A DNA stretch of 64,000 bases from DATCJA01 sp963734635 (GCA_963734635.1 CAVTIA010000010.1:248001-312000); one strand, 5' to 3'. Counted from the stretch's first letter, positions 44,341 to 53,560 are shown. A program made the numbers and translations. Notes: a model not told the origin generated them from the letters alone.

Positions 44341-45288
44341 ATGCGGCCCTATCTTTTCCGCGGATTGCTGGCGCTCCTCGTGGCGCTCGTCTTTTCCGCC
44401 CCGGCGGCAGCGCAGAGCGTTATCAGAGGCAAGGTGGTGGATGCGCAGGGTAAGCCGGTGGAAGGCGCCTCGGTCACTATCGAAGCGACCGAGTCGAGCC
44501 GCCGCGCTCAGGTCAAGACGAACCGCAATGGCGAGTTCATGCAGATCGGTCTCCCCTCCGGACGCTATAACGTCACGGCGGTCAAGGACAACCTGAAGCA
44601 GATGCAGACCGCCAACATCTCCCAGGGCATGCCGGTGGAGCTGAGCTTTCAACTCACGCCGACGAGTGGAATAACACCCGAGCAGGCGAAGGCGCAGGCG
44701 CAGGCGCAGGCGGAGACACAGGCCATGGCGCAACAGGCGATCGAAGCCATGCGTGCGGGACGCGACGACGAAGCGATCCAGAAATTCAACGAAATCGTCG
44801 CCAAGATTCCGACGTGCAGCGACTGCTACTACAACCTGGGCGTTGCCTACTCCAAGAAGCAGCAGTACGCCGAAGCGGAAGCCTCCTTCACCAAGGCCAC
44901 AGAGATGGCTCCGAACAACGCCGACGCTTACACAGGCCTCGCGAACGTCTACAACGCACAGAAGAAGTTTGACCAGGCGCAGACGGCCAGTGCCAAGGCG
45001 GCGCAGTTGGCTGGAGCTGGCGGCGGCGGCGGAAGTGCGGAAGCCGTCTACAACCAGGGCGTGATTCTGTGGAACGCCGGCAAGTACGCCGAGGCCAAGG
45101 AGCAGTTCGAGGCCGCCGTGAAATCCGACCCGAACATGGCGATGGCGCACTATCAGCTGGGCATGGCCAATCTGAATCTCGGCCAGATCCCCGCCGCCCG
45201 TCAGGCGTTCGAGGGCTATCTCAAGGTGGATCCGAACGGTCCGAAGGCCGGCGAAGTCCAGACGTTCCTCAAGCAGCTGCCGCAGTGA
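44341..45288 (+). CDS. Secreted TPR protein with carboxypeptidase-regulatory domain
   Basis: A 315-aa protein: signal peptide (LLALLVALVFSAPAAAQ), a CarboxypepD_reg beta-sandwich (VIRGKVVDAQGKPVEGASVTI, residues about 22-100), a Gln/Ala-rich helix AKAQAQAQAETQAMAQQA, and TPR repeats to the C-terminus (NLGVAYSKKQQYAEAEASF, YQLGMANLNLGQIPAARQ). GGAGG lies six bases before the ATG, a strong ribosome binding site. Role unknown; cell-envelope scaffold is plausible. Five heptads begin six bases after the stop. Confidence 0.8.
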   Translation: MRPYLFRGLLALLVALVFSAPAAAQSVIRGKVVDAQGKPVEGASVTIEATESSRRAQVKTNRNGEFMQIGLPSGRYNVTAVKDNLKQMQTANISQGMPVELSFQLTPTSGITPEQAKAQAQAQAETQAMAQQAIEAMRAGRDDEAIQKFNEIVAKIPTCSDCYYNLGVAYSKKQQYAEAEASFTKATEMAPNNADAYTGLANVYNAQKKFDQAQTASAKAAQLAGAGGGGGSAEAVYNQGVILWNAGKYAEAKEQFEAAVKSDPNMAMAHYQLGMANLNLGQIPAARQAFEGYLKVDPNGPKAGEVQTFLKQLPQ

Positions 45289-45293
45289 ACCCT

Positions 45294-45362
45294 GGCTTTT
45301 GGCTTTGGGCTTCAGGCTTTAGGCTGTAGTGGCCGAAAGCCAAGAGCCCAAAGCCCAAGGCC
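45294..45362. repeat. Phased 7-nt repeats in inverted arrangement (GGCTTNN / NNNAGCC) between TPR gene and yggS
   Basis: Five GGCTTNN-type units (45294-45328) face four in-phase units ending GCC (45335-45362). The arms pair at about 25 of 31 positions with a seven-base loop. The right arm ends at the base before the yggS ATG. Confidence 0.75.
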
Positions 45363-46097
45363 ATGTCTTCAATCGCCGACCGGCTGACCGACCTTCGCTC
45401 GCGCATTACCGCAGCGGCCCGGTCGGTCGGGCGCGATCCCGCCTCCGTTCGTCTCATCGCCGTTTCCAAAACGTTTCCACTCGATCTGGTGCGCGAGGCG
45501 TACGCCGCCGGACAGCGCGATTTCGGCGAGAACCGTGTCCAGGAAGCGCTTGATAAGATTCAGGGCGCCAGCGACCTCGACATCAGATGGCATCTGCTCG
45601 GCCACTTGCAGACAAACAAAGCCAAGCGCGCCGCTTCAGCCTTCGCCGCGATTCACTCGGTCGATGGTCTCGAACTGCTTCGGAAGCTCGACGCTGCGGC
45701 TGCGGGTGACGGCACGGCCCCCCGCCTGCTGATACAGGTCGACCTCGCTGGTGAAGAGACGAAGTTTGGCGTACGCCCCGCAGACGTGCCGCCGCTGTTC
45801 GAGGCTGCCGTATCGCTGCGTGCCGCGCGAGTCGTTGGGTTGATGACCCTGCCCCCGATACCGGAGAACCCTGAAGATGCGCGCCCGTGGTTCGTCCAGT
45901 TGCGTAGGCTGCGCGACGACTGGGCCGCCTCTGGAGTACCGCCCGACATGCTTCAGGAGCTTTCGATGGGTATGAGCGGCGACTTCGAAGTGGCCGTTCA
46001 GGAAGGGGCGACTATGGTGCGGGTGGGAACGGCGATATTTGGACGGCGAGTCGAACTTCAAACTAGAAAGTGCAAAGTAAAAAGTAAAGACAAGTAA
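45363..46097 (+). CDS. YggS family PLP homeostasis protein
   Basis: A 244-aa PLP-binding protein of the alanine-racemase fold that buffers pyridoxal phosphate. PLP lysine in RLIAVSKTFP; FGENRVQEALDK; WHLLGHLQTNKAKRA; and ELSMGMSGDFEVAVQEGATM before VRVGTAIFG, all diagnostic. The last 15 or so residues (VELQTRKCKVKSKDK) extend beyond the normal end and are encoded by the following heptad array. The ATG is preferred because the frame opens there, although no ribosome binding site is visible; the sequence before it is the repeat arm. Confidence 0.92.
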   Translation: MSSIADRLTDLRSRITAAARSVGRDPASVRLIAVSKTFPLDLVREAYAAGQRDFGENRVQEALDKIQGASDLDIRWHLLGHLQTNKAKRAASAFAAIHSVDGLELLRKLDAAAAGDGTAPRLLIQVDLAGEETKFGVRPADVPPLFEAAVSLRAARVVGLMTLPPIPENPEDARPWFVQLRRLRDDWAASGVPPDMLQELSMGMSGDFEVAVQEGATMVRVGTAIFGRRVELQTRKCKVKSKDK

Positions 46098-46139
46098 CTT
46101 GTGCACTTACTTTTGAGTTTGCACTTCGAAGTTCGAAGT
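46052..46139. repeat. Phased 7-nt repeats in inverted arrangement (NAAAGTN / ACTTTNN) between yggS and cstA
   Basis: On the left, units of the type CAAAGTA and AAAAGTA; on the right their complements (TACTTTT, GAGTTTG). The centre is the palindrome CAAGTAACTTG at 46091-46101. The array overlaps the yggS 3' end and fills the gap to the convergent cstA stop. Confidence 0.7.
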
Positions 46140-46144
46140 TGATG

Positions 46145-48181
46145 TTACGCAGTAACCGTGTCCACCCGCGTCTCGACGTAAGGAGCCTCGTTGACGCGTG
46201 GAGCCTTGCGGTTGGCCGCCACCATCCACCACTCGCGCGCCGATGCGGCAATGACCACTACGACGACGGCCATGAAGAACAGCGCCAGCACGGCGTCGAC
46301 GCGGTCGTTGAAGATCATCCGTGCGGCGTCTGGATTCGTCGAGTTCGCCAGCGAACGCGCATGTGCGAGAAAACCGAGCGCCGGTAGCGGCGAAAACACC
46401 TTCTGGTAGCCGGCCGTGAGCGTCGCCGAAGCGAGCCATGCCAGCGGCACGAGCGTCACCCAGGCGTGTTTCATCTTGCCCATCTTCACGAGGATCGTGG
46501 TGACAACGCACAGCGCCACAGCCGCCAGCAGCTGGTTGGCGATTCCGAACAGCGGCCACAACGAATTGATGCCGCCAAGCGGATCGATGACGCCCTGATA
46601 GAGGAAGTAGCCCCACGCGGCAACCACGAGCGCCGACGAGATCAAGATGCTGGGATACCACGAGTAGCGACCGAGCGGCGCCCATACGTGCTTGAGCAGC
46701 TCCTGCAGCATGAAACGGCCCACGCGGGTGCCGGCATCGACCGTGGTGAGGATGAACACTGCCTCGAACAGGATCGCGAAGTGATACCACAGCGCCAGGC
46801 CGGCGCCCGTGAAAACGCCGCCCAGAATCCCCGCCATGCCGACCGCGAGGCTTGGCGCGCCGCCAGTGCGTGAGAGGAGCGACGCCTCACCCATCTGCTG
46901 GGCCAGGGCGTTCATTTGCTCCGGCCGCAGAACGAAACCCCATTGCGCGATCGCCTGAGACGCGCTTTCCGGAGTCGTTCCCAGAATCGCTGGACCGACG
47001 TTCATGGCGAAGTACACACCGGGGTCGAGCGTTGCGGCGGCGATCATCGCCATGAGGCCCACGAGCGATTCCATCAGCATCGAGCCGTAACCGATCACCC
47101 GGATGTCACTCTCCCGCTTCACGAGCTTCGGAGTCGTGCCGCTGGAGATCAGCGCGTGGAATCCCGATACGGCACCGCAGGCGATCGTGATGAAGGCAAA
47201 CGGGAACAGCTTGCCGGCAAAGACAGGACCCGTCCCATCAATGAACTGCGTTACGGCTGGAAGCTTCATCGGCGGCATCAGCACCACGATGGCCGTGCCC
47301 AGCACGAGAATCGTCCCGATCTTGAGAAATGCCGAGAGATAGTCGCGCGGCGCCAGCAGGAGCCACACTGGCAACACCGAGGCTACGAAGCCGTACACGA
47401 TGACGGCCCACGCCAGGTCGGTCGCAGACCAGGTGAACGCAGCGCCCCACGCGGGATGCGCGGCTACCCACTGGCCGCCGAGGAGCGCGGCCATCAGAAG
47501 CACGATGCCGATGCCGGTGGCTTCAGCGACCTTGCCCGGACGGATGTTGTTCATCCATGCGCCCATCAGGAGCGCAATGGGAATCGTGGCGGCTATCGTG
47601 AAGAGTCCCCATGGACTGTCGCGCAGCGCATTGACGACAACGAGCGCAAGCACGGCAAGGAGAATGATCATGATCGCGAATACGGCGACCATTGCGGCCA
47701 TGCCAGCGACCGGATTCACTTCCTCCTTCGCCATCTGGCCCAGCGACTTGCCGTCGCGACGGACCGACGCGCAGAGCACGATCATGTCCTGCACGGCACC
47801 CCCGAGCACGACACCCGCAATCAACCAGATCGTGCCGGGCAGAAATCCGAACTGCGCGGCGAGCGTCGGGCCGACGAGCGGCCCCGCGCCGGATATGGCT
47901 GAAAAATGGTGGCCTGCTGCCACCCATTTGTTCGTCGGACAGAAATCGCGTCCGTTGTTGAGGCGCTCGGCCGGAGTAGCCCGGCGGTCGTCAAGGCCAA
48001 ACACCGTGTAGGCGAGGTAGCGGGAGTAGAAGCGATACGCCACCAGATACGTGCATACGCCGGCCACAACGAGCCAACCGGCGCTGATGGTCTCACCACG
48101 CGACAACGCCAACATGCCGAAGGCGCCCGCACCGGCCACGGCAATCGCTATCCAGATCGCATACGAATACAGCTTTTTCAT
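46145..48181 (-). CDS. cstA: Carbon starvation protein CstA family transporter
   Basis: A 678-aa inner-membrane transporter, as in CstA/BtsT, which import peptides or pyruvate. Near the N-terminus, NDGRDFCPTNKWVAAGHHFS and AISGAGPLVGPTLAAQFG are the CstA signature; about 16 to 18 hydrophobic segments follow. Further landmarks: GFHALISSGTTPKLVKRESD and FEAVFILTTVDAGTRVGRFM. The upstream in-frame region to 48325 is non-homologous. The -10 TACTAT lies about 36 nt upstream. Confidence 0.93.
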   Translation of the reverse strand: MKKLYSYAIWIAIAVAGAGAFGMLALSRGETISAGWLVVAGVCTYLVAYRFYSRYLAYTVFGLDDRRATPAERLNNGRDFCPTNKWVAAGHHFSAISGAGPLVGPTLAAQFGFLPGTIWLIAGVVLGGAVQDMIVLCASVRRDGKSLGQMAKEEVNPVAGMAAMVAVFAIMIILLAVLALVVVNALRDSPWGLFTIAATIPIALLMGAWMNNIRPGKVAEATGIGIVLLMAALLGGQWVAAHPAWGAAFTWSATDLAWAVIVYGFVASVLPVWLLLAPRDYLSAFLKIGTILVLGTAIVVLMPPMKLPAVTQFIDGTGPVFAGKLFPFAFITIACGAVSGFHALISSGTTPKLVKRESDIRVIGYGSMLMESLVGLMAMIAAATLDPGVYFAMNVGPAILGTTPESASQAIAQWGFVLRPEQMNALAQQMGEASLLSRTGGAPSLAVGMAGILGGVFTGAGLALWYHFAILFEAVFILTTVDAGTRVGRFMLQELLKHVWAPLGRYSWYPSILISSALVVAAWGYFLYQGVIDPLGGINSLWPLFGIANQLLAAVALCVVTTILVKMGKMKHAWVTLVPLAWLASATLTAGYQKVFSPLPALGFLAHARSLANSTNPDAARMIFNDRVDAVLALFFMAVVVVVIAASAREWWMVAANRKAPRVNEAPYVETRVDTVTA

Positions 48182-48214
48182 GGTCCCTACCGGCAGAACT
48201 GACGTGTCCGCCTC

Positions 48215-48222
48215 TATAGTAC
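48215..48222. promoter_or_regulatory. Overlapping bidirectional -10: TATAGT (+) and TACTAT (-)
   Basis: TATAGT (48215-48220, plus) overlaps TACTAT (48217-48222, minus). The minus promoter fits cstA with a leader of about 29 nt; the plus one could serve the DUF167 gene, with a leader of about 100 nt. Confidence 0.45.
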
Positions 48223-48325
48223 CGCGCCAGTCTTGACGAACAGGTGCCCTCTCGTCAACCTGGGGCTGGCGCGGCTCCGCGTCAATCGGCGAGTATGTGC
48301 GGAGTCGCTCCGTTTTCAACAGCAA

Positions 48326-48589
48326 ATGGTGGTGTTTCTCGACGTGCGGGTGATTCCGAGGGCCGCGCGACCTGGGCTGGCCGGCACGCGCGATGGGGCG
48401 CTTGTTGTCCGCGTGAGCGCGCCGCCGGTCGAGGGCGCGGCGAACGCCGAGCTCATTCAGGTGCTGGCGAAGGAGCTGGACGTATCGAAGCGACAGGTGA
48501 CGATAGTCGCCGGCGAGCGCGGTCGGATGAAACGGGTGAAGGTGGAAGGCGTGACCGCGGAGCGGGTTGCCGAAAAGCTCAAGCCCTGA
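48326..48589 (+). CDS. DUF167 (YggU) family protein
   Basis: An 87-aa protein. LDVRVIPRAARPGLAG, LVVRVSAPPVEGAANAELIQ and VTIVAGERGRMKRVKVEG are the conserved blocks of this family of small proteins of unknown function. The ATG at 48326 gives the family's usual start (V-x-L-x-V-R-V). An in-frame extension to 48233 has no homology-like features. Confidence 0.88.
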   Translation: MVVFLDVRVIPRAARPGLAGTRDGALVVRVSAPPVEGAANAELIQVLAKELDVSKRQVTIVAGERGRMKRVKVEGVTAERVAEKLKP

Positions 48590-48592
48590 GCG

Positions 48593-49504
48593 TCATTTTG
48601 GAAAGCGCGGTCCCTGGTAGAACTTGAAACCCGAAAGGATGAAATTCGCGGCGTCCCGGTCCCCTTCGTGGCACGCCTCCTCAAGCTGTTCGTAGCCCGG
48701 CTCCTTTTCTCTCTCCAGTGGGAACACGATCGTCCACGGCCGTGTATACACCTTCGGATCCTCCATGGTGGCCTGGTAATGGATCGTGTCCGGGTCAACC
48801 ATCGTCAGGCGCTCGACAACGCGCAGCGCGTCGCTGGCGAAGTGGCCCATCGAGTCGTACCACCAGCGGCCATTCATATTGGTCGTCTCGATGACCAACG
48901 TGTTCCCCTCCCACCGGCCGAGTGAGTCACCCATCCAGAGCTTGAGCGTGGAACCGACGTGCGGCCGGCCGTCCATGTGCACGATGCGGAAGATGTGCCC
49001 ACCTGCCTCGTTGACAATGGTGATCACGTCTCGAGACTGGGTGATCTGTCGTGTGCGGAAGTTGCCCATCTGCCGTGGCACACCTGTCGGCAGACACTGG
49101 GCGTACGGATCGATGTACCCCGTCACGTTCTCGTCGCGCTGCGCACGGGCCCACGAATGGTACGGGACCCTGCCGTCGGCGGGGTCGACCACCATCGTGA
49201 CAGCGGGGCCAAAGCCGCCGGGCTTCGGGTTGCCGGGGTAGTCCTCCACATTCTGAAAGCCCTGCGCCAGCGGCGCCGCCCAGATGCCCTGCAGATCGGG
49301 CGTGCCATCGGCGGTGTTCGGCGGGGTGAACGCGCGCGCCTTTTCCAAAGCGCACGGGTCGAATTTCGCCGAGATCGACGAACATCCCGCGACGACTGGG
49401 CGGTTCTTCGACGCCTGACCAACTGCAGGAACGGCCGACCACGCCAGCGCGGCCGCCGTCGCGGCGGCGACGGCCAGTATGGATCCGAAGTGGCGACGGT
49501 TCAT
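48593..49504 (-). CDS. Secreted hypothetical protein (GDTLVV-type family), copy A
   Basis: A 303-aa protein with a Tat- or Sec-type leader (NRRHFGSILAVAAATAAALAWSAVPAVGQ). Core motifs DGTPDLQGIWAAP, HMDGRPHVGSTLKLWMGDSLGRWEGNTLVIETTNM and GHFASDALRVVERLTMVDPDTIHYQATMEDP recur in large paralogous families of secreted acidobacterial proteins with no assigned function. The next gene upstream (49521-50268) encodes a paralog. Together with DUF6152 and a TonB receptor it forms one operon. Confidence 0.72.
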   Translation of the reverse strand: MNRRHFGSILAVAAATAAALAWSAVPAVGQASKNRPVVAGCSSISAKFDPCALEKARAFTPPNTADGTPDLQGIWAAPLAQGFQNVEDYPGNPKPGGFGPAVTMVVDPADGRVPYHSWARAQRDENVTGYIDPYAQCLPTGVPRQMGNFRTRQITQSRDVITIVNEAGGHIFRIVHMDGRPHVGSTLKLWMGDSLGRWEGNTLVIETTNMNGRWWYDSMGHFASDALRVVERLTMVDPDTIHYQATMEDPKVYTRPWTIVFPLEREKEPGYEQLEEACHEGDRDAANFILSGFKFYQGPRFPK

Positions 49505-49520
49505 CACATGGCCTCCATGC

Positions 49521-50268
49521 CTACCAGGAAAAACACTCGTATTCGAGCAGCCGGAAGTTCCGCTCGCGGTGGCGGTAGAGAATCATGCTCATCTTCCACG
49601 GCCGCGTGAATACCTGCGGATCTTGGATGGTCGCTTCGTAGTTGATGTGGTCCGCGTCGACCAGCGTGTACCGCTCGATGACGTGGAGCGCGGTACTGTG
49701 AAAGTTGCCGGCGCGGTCGAACCACGTTTCATCGTTGAAGTCGGTGACGTCAACGACAAGCGTGTCGCCGTCCCAGCGTCCTCGCGAGTCGCCCATCCAC
49801 CAGTAGAGAGGGCCGCGCGGATGCGGCGTGTCCATGAAGATGTTGCGCACCGTGTGCGCGTACCTCGTACAGCATCGTGACCTGCTTGGGCGTCTGAACG
49901 ATTTGGAACGGGAACGGCATGTAGGTGGTGCGAGGCACGCCCGGCATGTAGCACTTCGTCTCCGGATCGGCCGTCTGACGGTTCTTGAAGTTCTCGTGCT
50001 TCTTCGCCAACATCTCGGGCCGGTATGGCAGGTCGTTGCCCTCGACGACGCCCTGGCCGGCGGGAACGCCGGGCGCCGCGTTGTGGTCTTGAATGTCCCA
50101 CGCCGCCGTGTTCATCGTCTGCCACACGCCGGCGAGGTTCGGCCGTCCGTCCGCCGTTCTCGGAATGGCGCTGCTTCGCCCATCGGGTGCCTGAGCACCG
50201 ACGAACGTGATGCTGAATCCCAGCGCGACGGCCAGCGCTGCGGGAACGAGCGCGCGCGACGGAATCAC
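49521..50268 (-). pseudogene. Secreted hypothetical protein (GDTLVV-type family), copy B, with one frameshift
   Basis: The first frame begins at a GTG at 50268 with a signal peptide (cleavage near FVGAQ) and PNLAGVWQTMNTAAW, and runs to QVTMLYE. The second frame then continues YAHTVRNIFMDTPHPRGPLY and WWMGDSRGRWDGDTLVVDV. An extra G near 49,861-49,866 (GAGGTACG for GAGTACG) accounts for the break. Full product about 248 aa. It overlaps the stop of the DUF6152 gene (GTGA). Confidence 0.75.
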
Positions 50269-50660
50269 TGATTGCCCGTTTCGGAAACGCCCAGGAAGAA
50301 GTTACGGCCATCGGGAAGCTTCACGGACGTGCCGTTGGCGGTAGGGGTACCGTTCTTCGCCTGATAACCGGCGACGACGACTTCGGTGCCGACAGGGAAA
50401 TCGGCAGGCCTCAAGCCACGGCGGACCAGCGTATTCGGGCTTCCCGCCTCTATCGCCCAGTTGACGACTTTGCCGTCGGGCCCGGTCACGTCGATGTAGA
50501 TCCAGCCGTGGGGATTGGACCATTCCATCTTCGTCAGCTTGCCGCGCAGCGTCACCGGCTTCTGGTCGTCGAACTGCGCCGCGAACGAGTGATGCGCCAG
50601 CGCCGGTACCGCCGCGGCGATGACCACGGCGACCGCCGCGAGAACAACCTTGAACCTCAT
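50265..50660 (-). CDS. DUF6152 family protein
   Basis: A 131-aa secreted protein (signal peptide ending PALA, then HHSFAAQFDDQKPVTLRG). The blocks LTKMEWSNPHGWIYIDV and WAIEAGSPNTLVRRGLRPADFPVG are those of DUF6152, a family of unknown function frequent next to TonB receptors and copy-A-type proteins in Acidobacteriota and related soil bacteria. Coupled by overlap to the following gene. Confidence 0.85.
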   Translation of the reverse strand: MRFKVVLAAVAVVIAAAVPALAHHSFAAQFDDQKPVTLRGKLTKMEWSNPHGWIYIDVTGPDGKVVNWAIEAGSPNTLVRRGLRPADFPVGTEVVVAGYQAKNGTPTANGTSVKLPDGRNFFLGVSETGNQ

Positions 50661-50698
50661 GGCACTCCTCCTGCGTCGCTCGGCTGGTCCGACGCGGG

Positions 50699-53560
50699 CT
50701 AGAAGACGAATCGGAATCCGAGCTGGAGCATGCGCGGCTGGTAGGCGACGTTCGTGCTCCGCACCGGTCGTCCGTACGCCACGCTGACCTCCTGGGTAGT
50801 GTAGCTCCCATAGTTCGCCCGATCGAAGAGATTGAAGGCTTCGACAATCCCCGCGACCGACCGACTGCCGCCCAGGGTGAAGGTGCGCTGCACCCGGAGG
50901 TCAACGCGATGGACCGAACGCCCGACGAAGCCGTTGCGTGGCACGATGGTACCGTTGGGCCGCAGCCGCAGCTGCCCGCCTCCGCCCAGGTTTCGCAGAT
51001 CGGTGCCGTAGCTGGTCGCGTAGCGCTGCCCGGAGCCATAGAAATACAACCCGCTCAACTGGAACCCGTATCCGATCTGCCAGATGCCGTTGAAGACTGC
51101 GCGGTGCCGCTGATCTTCGGCTGCAAGGCTGTACTCACCACCCAAATCGGGCGCCAACGGAAACGTGACCGGTTCGAGGCCGCTCACGGGTAGCGCGACT
51201 GCGTCCCTGATGGCCGACAGGAGGTAGGTGCCCGACGCCTGCCAGTTGCCGCGCATGCGACGTACGAACGCCAGCGACAGTGCGTGATAGTTCGATCGCG
51301 CACCCTCCTGAATCCAGTTGTCCACGCGCCCCCACTCCGGATATGGTCGGCGGCTGATATCGGAGAATGGATAGTTCGCCCCCGTCGCAGGGTTATAACT
51401 GAGATTGATGTTGTGACCGGTTGCGTTCCACGCGGCGGCCCGTTCGCCGGTGAAAACGTAATCGGCTTCCACTGACGCAGCGGCTCCCAGTTGCTGCTGC
51501 ATCCCAATCGAGCCCTGGTAGCTATACGGAATCTCGGCGTCCGGACCGAAGATCGTGAACGGCAGCTCGCGGCGGAGACATCCAGGCACGTTACTGGTCG
51601 AGCACAGGTTCGCGAACACCTGATCGTAGGTAGGCTTCGGTCCGTTCCACGGATTCGCCGCGAAATCGCGCCGCCCGTCGTTCGGCTTCTCGGGGCTGAG
51701 CTGCTGGCTGAACGCACGCGTGAAATGCGGGTTGTGCACGTCGCCGAAGTACTTGCCGAACCCGCCGCGAATCACGCTCGTATTGGTAAGCCCGTAGGCG
51801 AATCCCAGTCGCGGCGAAACGTTGTCCTTGTCATCAGGCCTGTTAGGCGGCAAAAAAGGCAGAATCCCAACGCTGTTCTCGAACGAGTTGGTCTGCACGT
51901 CGTAGCGCACACCCAGGTTCAGCGTGAGCCGTGATGTCGGCGCCCAGTCATCCTGGAACCACACGCCGTACACGTGCCGCGGCGTCACAAGCCTGAAGTC
52001 GCCGATTCCCTGTCGCCACCGGACAGTGATCGGCGAAAGGGCCTCGAGATTCCACGTCGAGGCGTCGAAGAGGTCGGGGAATATGTCCTCGATATTTCGG
52101 GGAATCGGACCGGCGCGCGCGTCGAGCTGGCCGTTACAGACGTTGCAGAAGAAATACACCATGTTGTGGTAGATGTACTCGCCGCCGAGCTTCAGGTCGT
52201 GGCGGCCTCCCTGCTGAAACGAGTACGAGAAGTCGTCGCGGACTGAATAGCTGTCCTGTGTCGGGCGCTGCGGTGCAAAGGTGCCGGTACCGATCGTCAG
52301 GCCAACAAGCTGAATGTTGGGCGATCCGAGGCCGCCGGTAATGTCCGCCAGCGGATTCTTCACGGGACTGTCGTTCGACCACCCACTGCCTGCATAACCC
52401 GCCTTGATCTGATTCAGGCCGCGAGTGCCGATCACGCGCGTCATATCCAGGTAGAGCTGGTTGGCCTTGTTGTTCGCCTCGACGGTGCTGGCGGGCGTCG
52501 TCGTCGCACTGCCGGCTGAATATGGGACATGCTCCGCCCAGTTGTTCGCGCGTACGGACATCCGGCTGGCGGTCGAGAACTGCATGTCGAGACGGAGGCC
52601 GGCCTTGCGCTCCCAGCGCGTGCCGACCAGGTCAATGTTGAACCGGGGGTACGGAGTCGTCCACGTGGAAGTCTGTGGTTCTCGCTCGTACTCGTAATTG
52701 ACGAAGAAGTGCACGCGGTCGCGCCGGATCGGACCGCCGAACGTGCCACTGAGCTGCTGATTCGCGTATTCGAGGCGTCGGCCGACGACGTGATCGGCCG
52801 CATTCAAGCGATCGTGCCGGAAGTAGCCGGAAAAACTGCCTGCCGGGGTGTTGGTGCCCGACTTCGTGACCGCGTTGACTTGCACACCCATCGAGCGGCC
52901 CTGTGTGGCGTCGAACCGGTTCGCGATGAACTCGAACTCGGCGATGGAGTCGCGGCTGTAGCGCGGATTGGCGCGGTTGTACTGCACGTAGTTGGTTACC
53001 TGCTGACCGTCGACGTTGAGCTGATAGGTGCCGCGCGCCTCGCCGCCCACCGGCGCCTCGCTCGTGGCGTTCGTTCGGGCACCGGGCGTCAGGGTCGTGA
53101 GGTCGAGCCAATTGCGACCGTTGACGGGCAGCTCCGAGAGCTGGCGCGGATCAACGTTGCCACCGAGCTGCGAGGACACTCGATCGAGCAACGGCGCCTC
53201 AGCCGTCACCGTCAGCGTCTCCTGAAGTGCCGAGGGCGCCATCTCGAAACCGACGGCGACCTGCTGTCCGACGAGTACCTCAAGGCCCGTGCGAGTCAAC
53301 GTCGCAAAGCCTGACAGCTCAAGGATCATCCGGTAGGTGCCAGTGCGCACGGCCACCCGAAACGAGCCACGGTCGTCGGTCACCGTTTCGAACGTGTTGC
53401 CGGTCGCCTCATGCACTGCCCTGACCGTGACACCGGGCAGCACGCCGCCCGTCGTGTCCCGGACTGTGCCGCCAATGGTCGCCTCCTGCGCCAACGCTAC
53501 GGCAGGGAGCGCAAAAACGGTGAGAATGAGGACGAAATGCCGGATGGTGCGTGCGCTCAT
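50699..53560 (-). CDS. TonB-dependent receptor with carboxypeptidase-regulatory N-terminal domain
   Basis: A 953-aa outer-membrane receptor. Signal peptide (ILTVFALPAVALAQ), then a CarboxypepD_reg domain (ATIGGTVRDTTGGVLPGVTV), a plug domain with LSELPVNGRNWLDLTTLTPG, and a long barrel ending QLGFRFVF, with terminal Phe. The ATG at 53560 has AGGAGG four bases upstream. Substrate unknown. First gene of an operon with DUF6152 and two GDTLVV-type secreted proteins (50699 down to 48593). Confidence 0.9.
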   Translation of the reverse strand: MSARTIRHFVLILTVFALPAVALAQEATIGGTVRDTTGGVLPGVTVRAVHEATGNTFETVTDDRGSFRVAVRTGTYRMILELSGFATLTRTGLEVLVGQQVAVGFEMAPSALQETLTVTAEAPLLDRVSSQLGGNVDPRQLSELPVNGRNWLDLTTLTPGARTNATSEAPVGGEARGTYQLNVDGQQVTNYVQYNRANPRYSRDSIAEFEFIANRFDATQGRSMGVQVNAVTKSGTNTPAGSFSGYFRHDRLNAADHVVGRRLEYANQQLSGTFGGPIRRDRVHFFVNYEYEREPQTSTWTTPYPRFNIDLVGTRWERKAGLRLDMQFSTASRMSVRANNWAEHVPYSAGSATTTPASTVEANNKANQLYLDMTRVIGTRGLNQIKAGYAGSGWSNDSPVKNPLADITGGLGSPNIQLVGLTIGTGTFAPQRPTQDSYSVRDDFSYSFQQGGRHDLKLGGEYIYHNMVYFFCNVCNGQLDARAGPIPRNIEDIFPDLFDASTWNLEALSPITVRWRQGIGDFRLVTPRHVYGVWFQDDWAPTSRLTLNLGVRYDVQTNSFENSVGILPFLPPNRPDDKDNVSPRLGFAYGLTNTSVIRGGFGKYFGDVHNPHFTRAFSQQLSPEKPNDGRRDFAANPWNGPKPTYDQVFANLCSTSNVPGCLRRELPFTIFGPDAEIPYSYQGSIGMQQQLGAAASVEADYVFTGERAAAWNATGHNINLSYNPATGANYPFSDISRRPYPEWGRVDNWIQEGARSNYHALSLAFVRRMRGNWQASGTYLLSAIRDAVALPVSGLEPVTFPLAPDLGGEYSLAAEDQRHRAVFNGIWQIGYGFQLSGLYFYGSGQRYATSYGTDLRNLGGGGQLRLRPNGTIVPRNGFVGRSVHRVDLRVQRTFTLGGSRSVAGIVEAFNLFDRANYGSYTTQEVSVAYGRPVRSTNVAYQPRMLQLGFRFVF

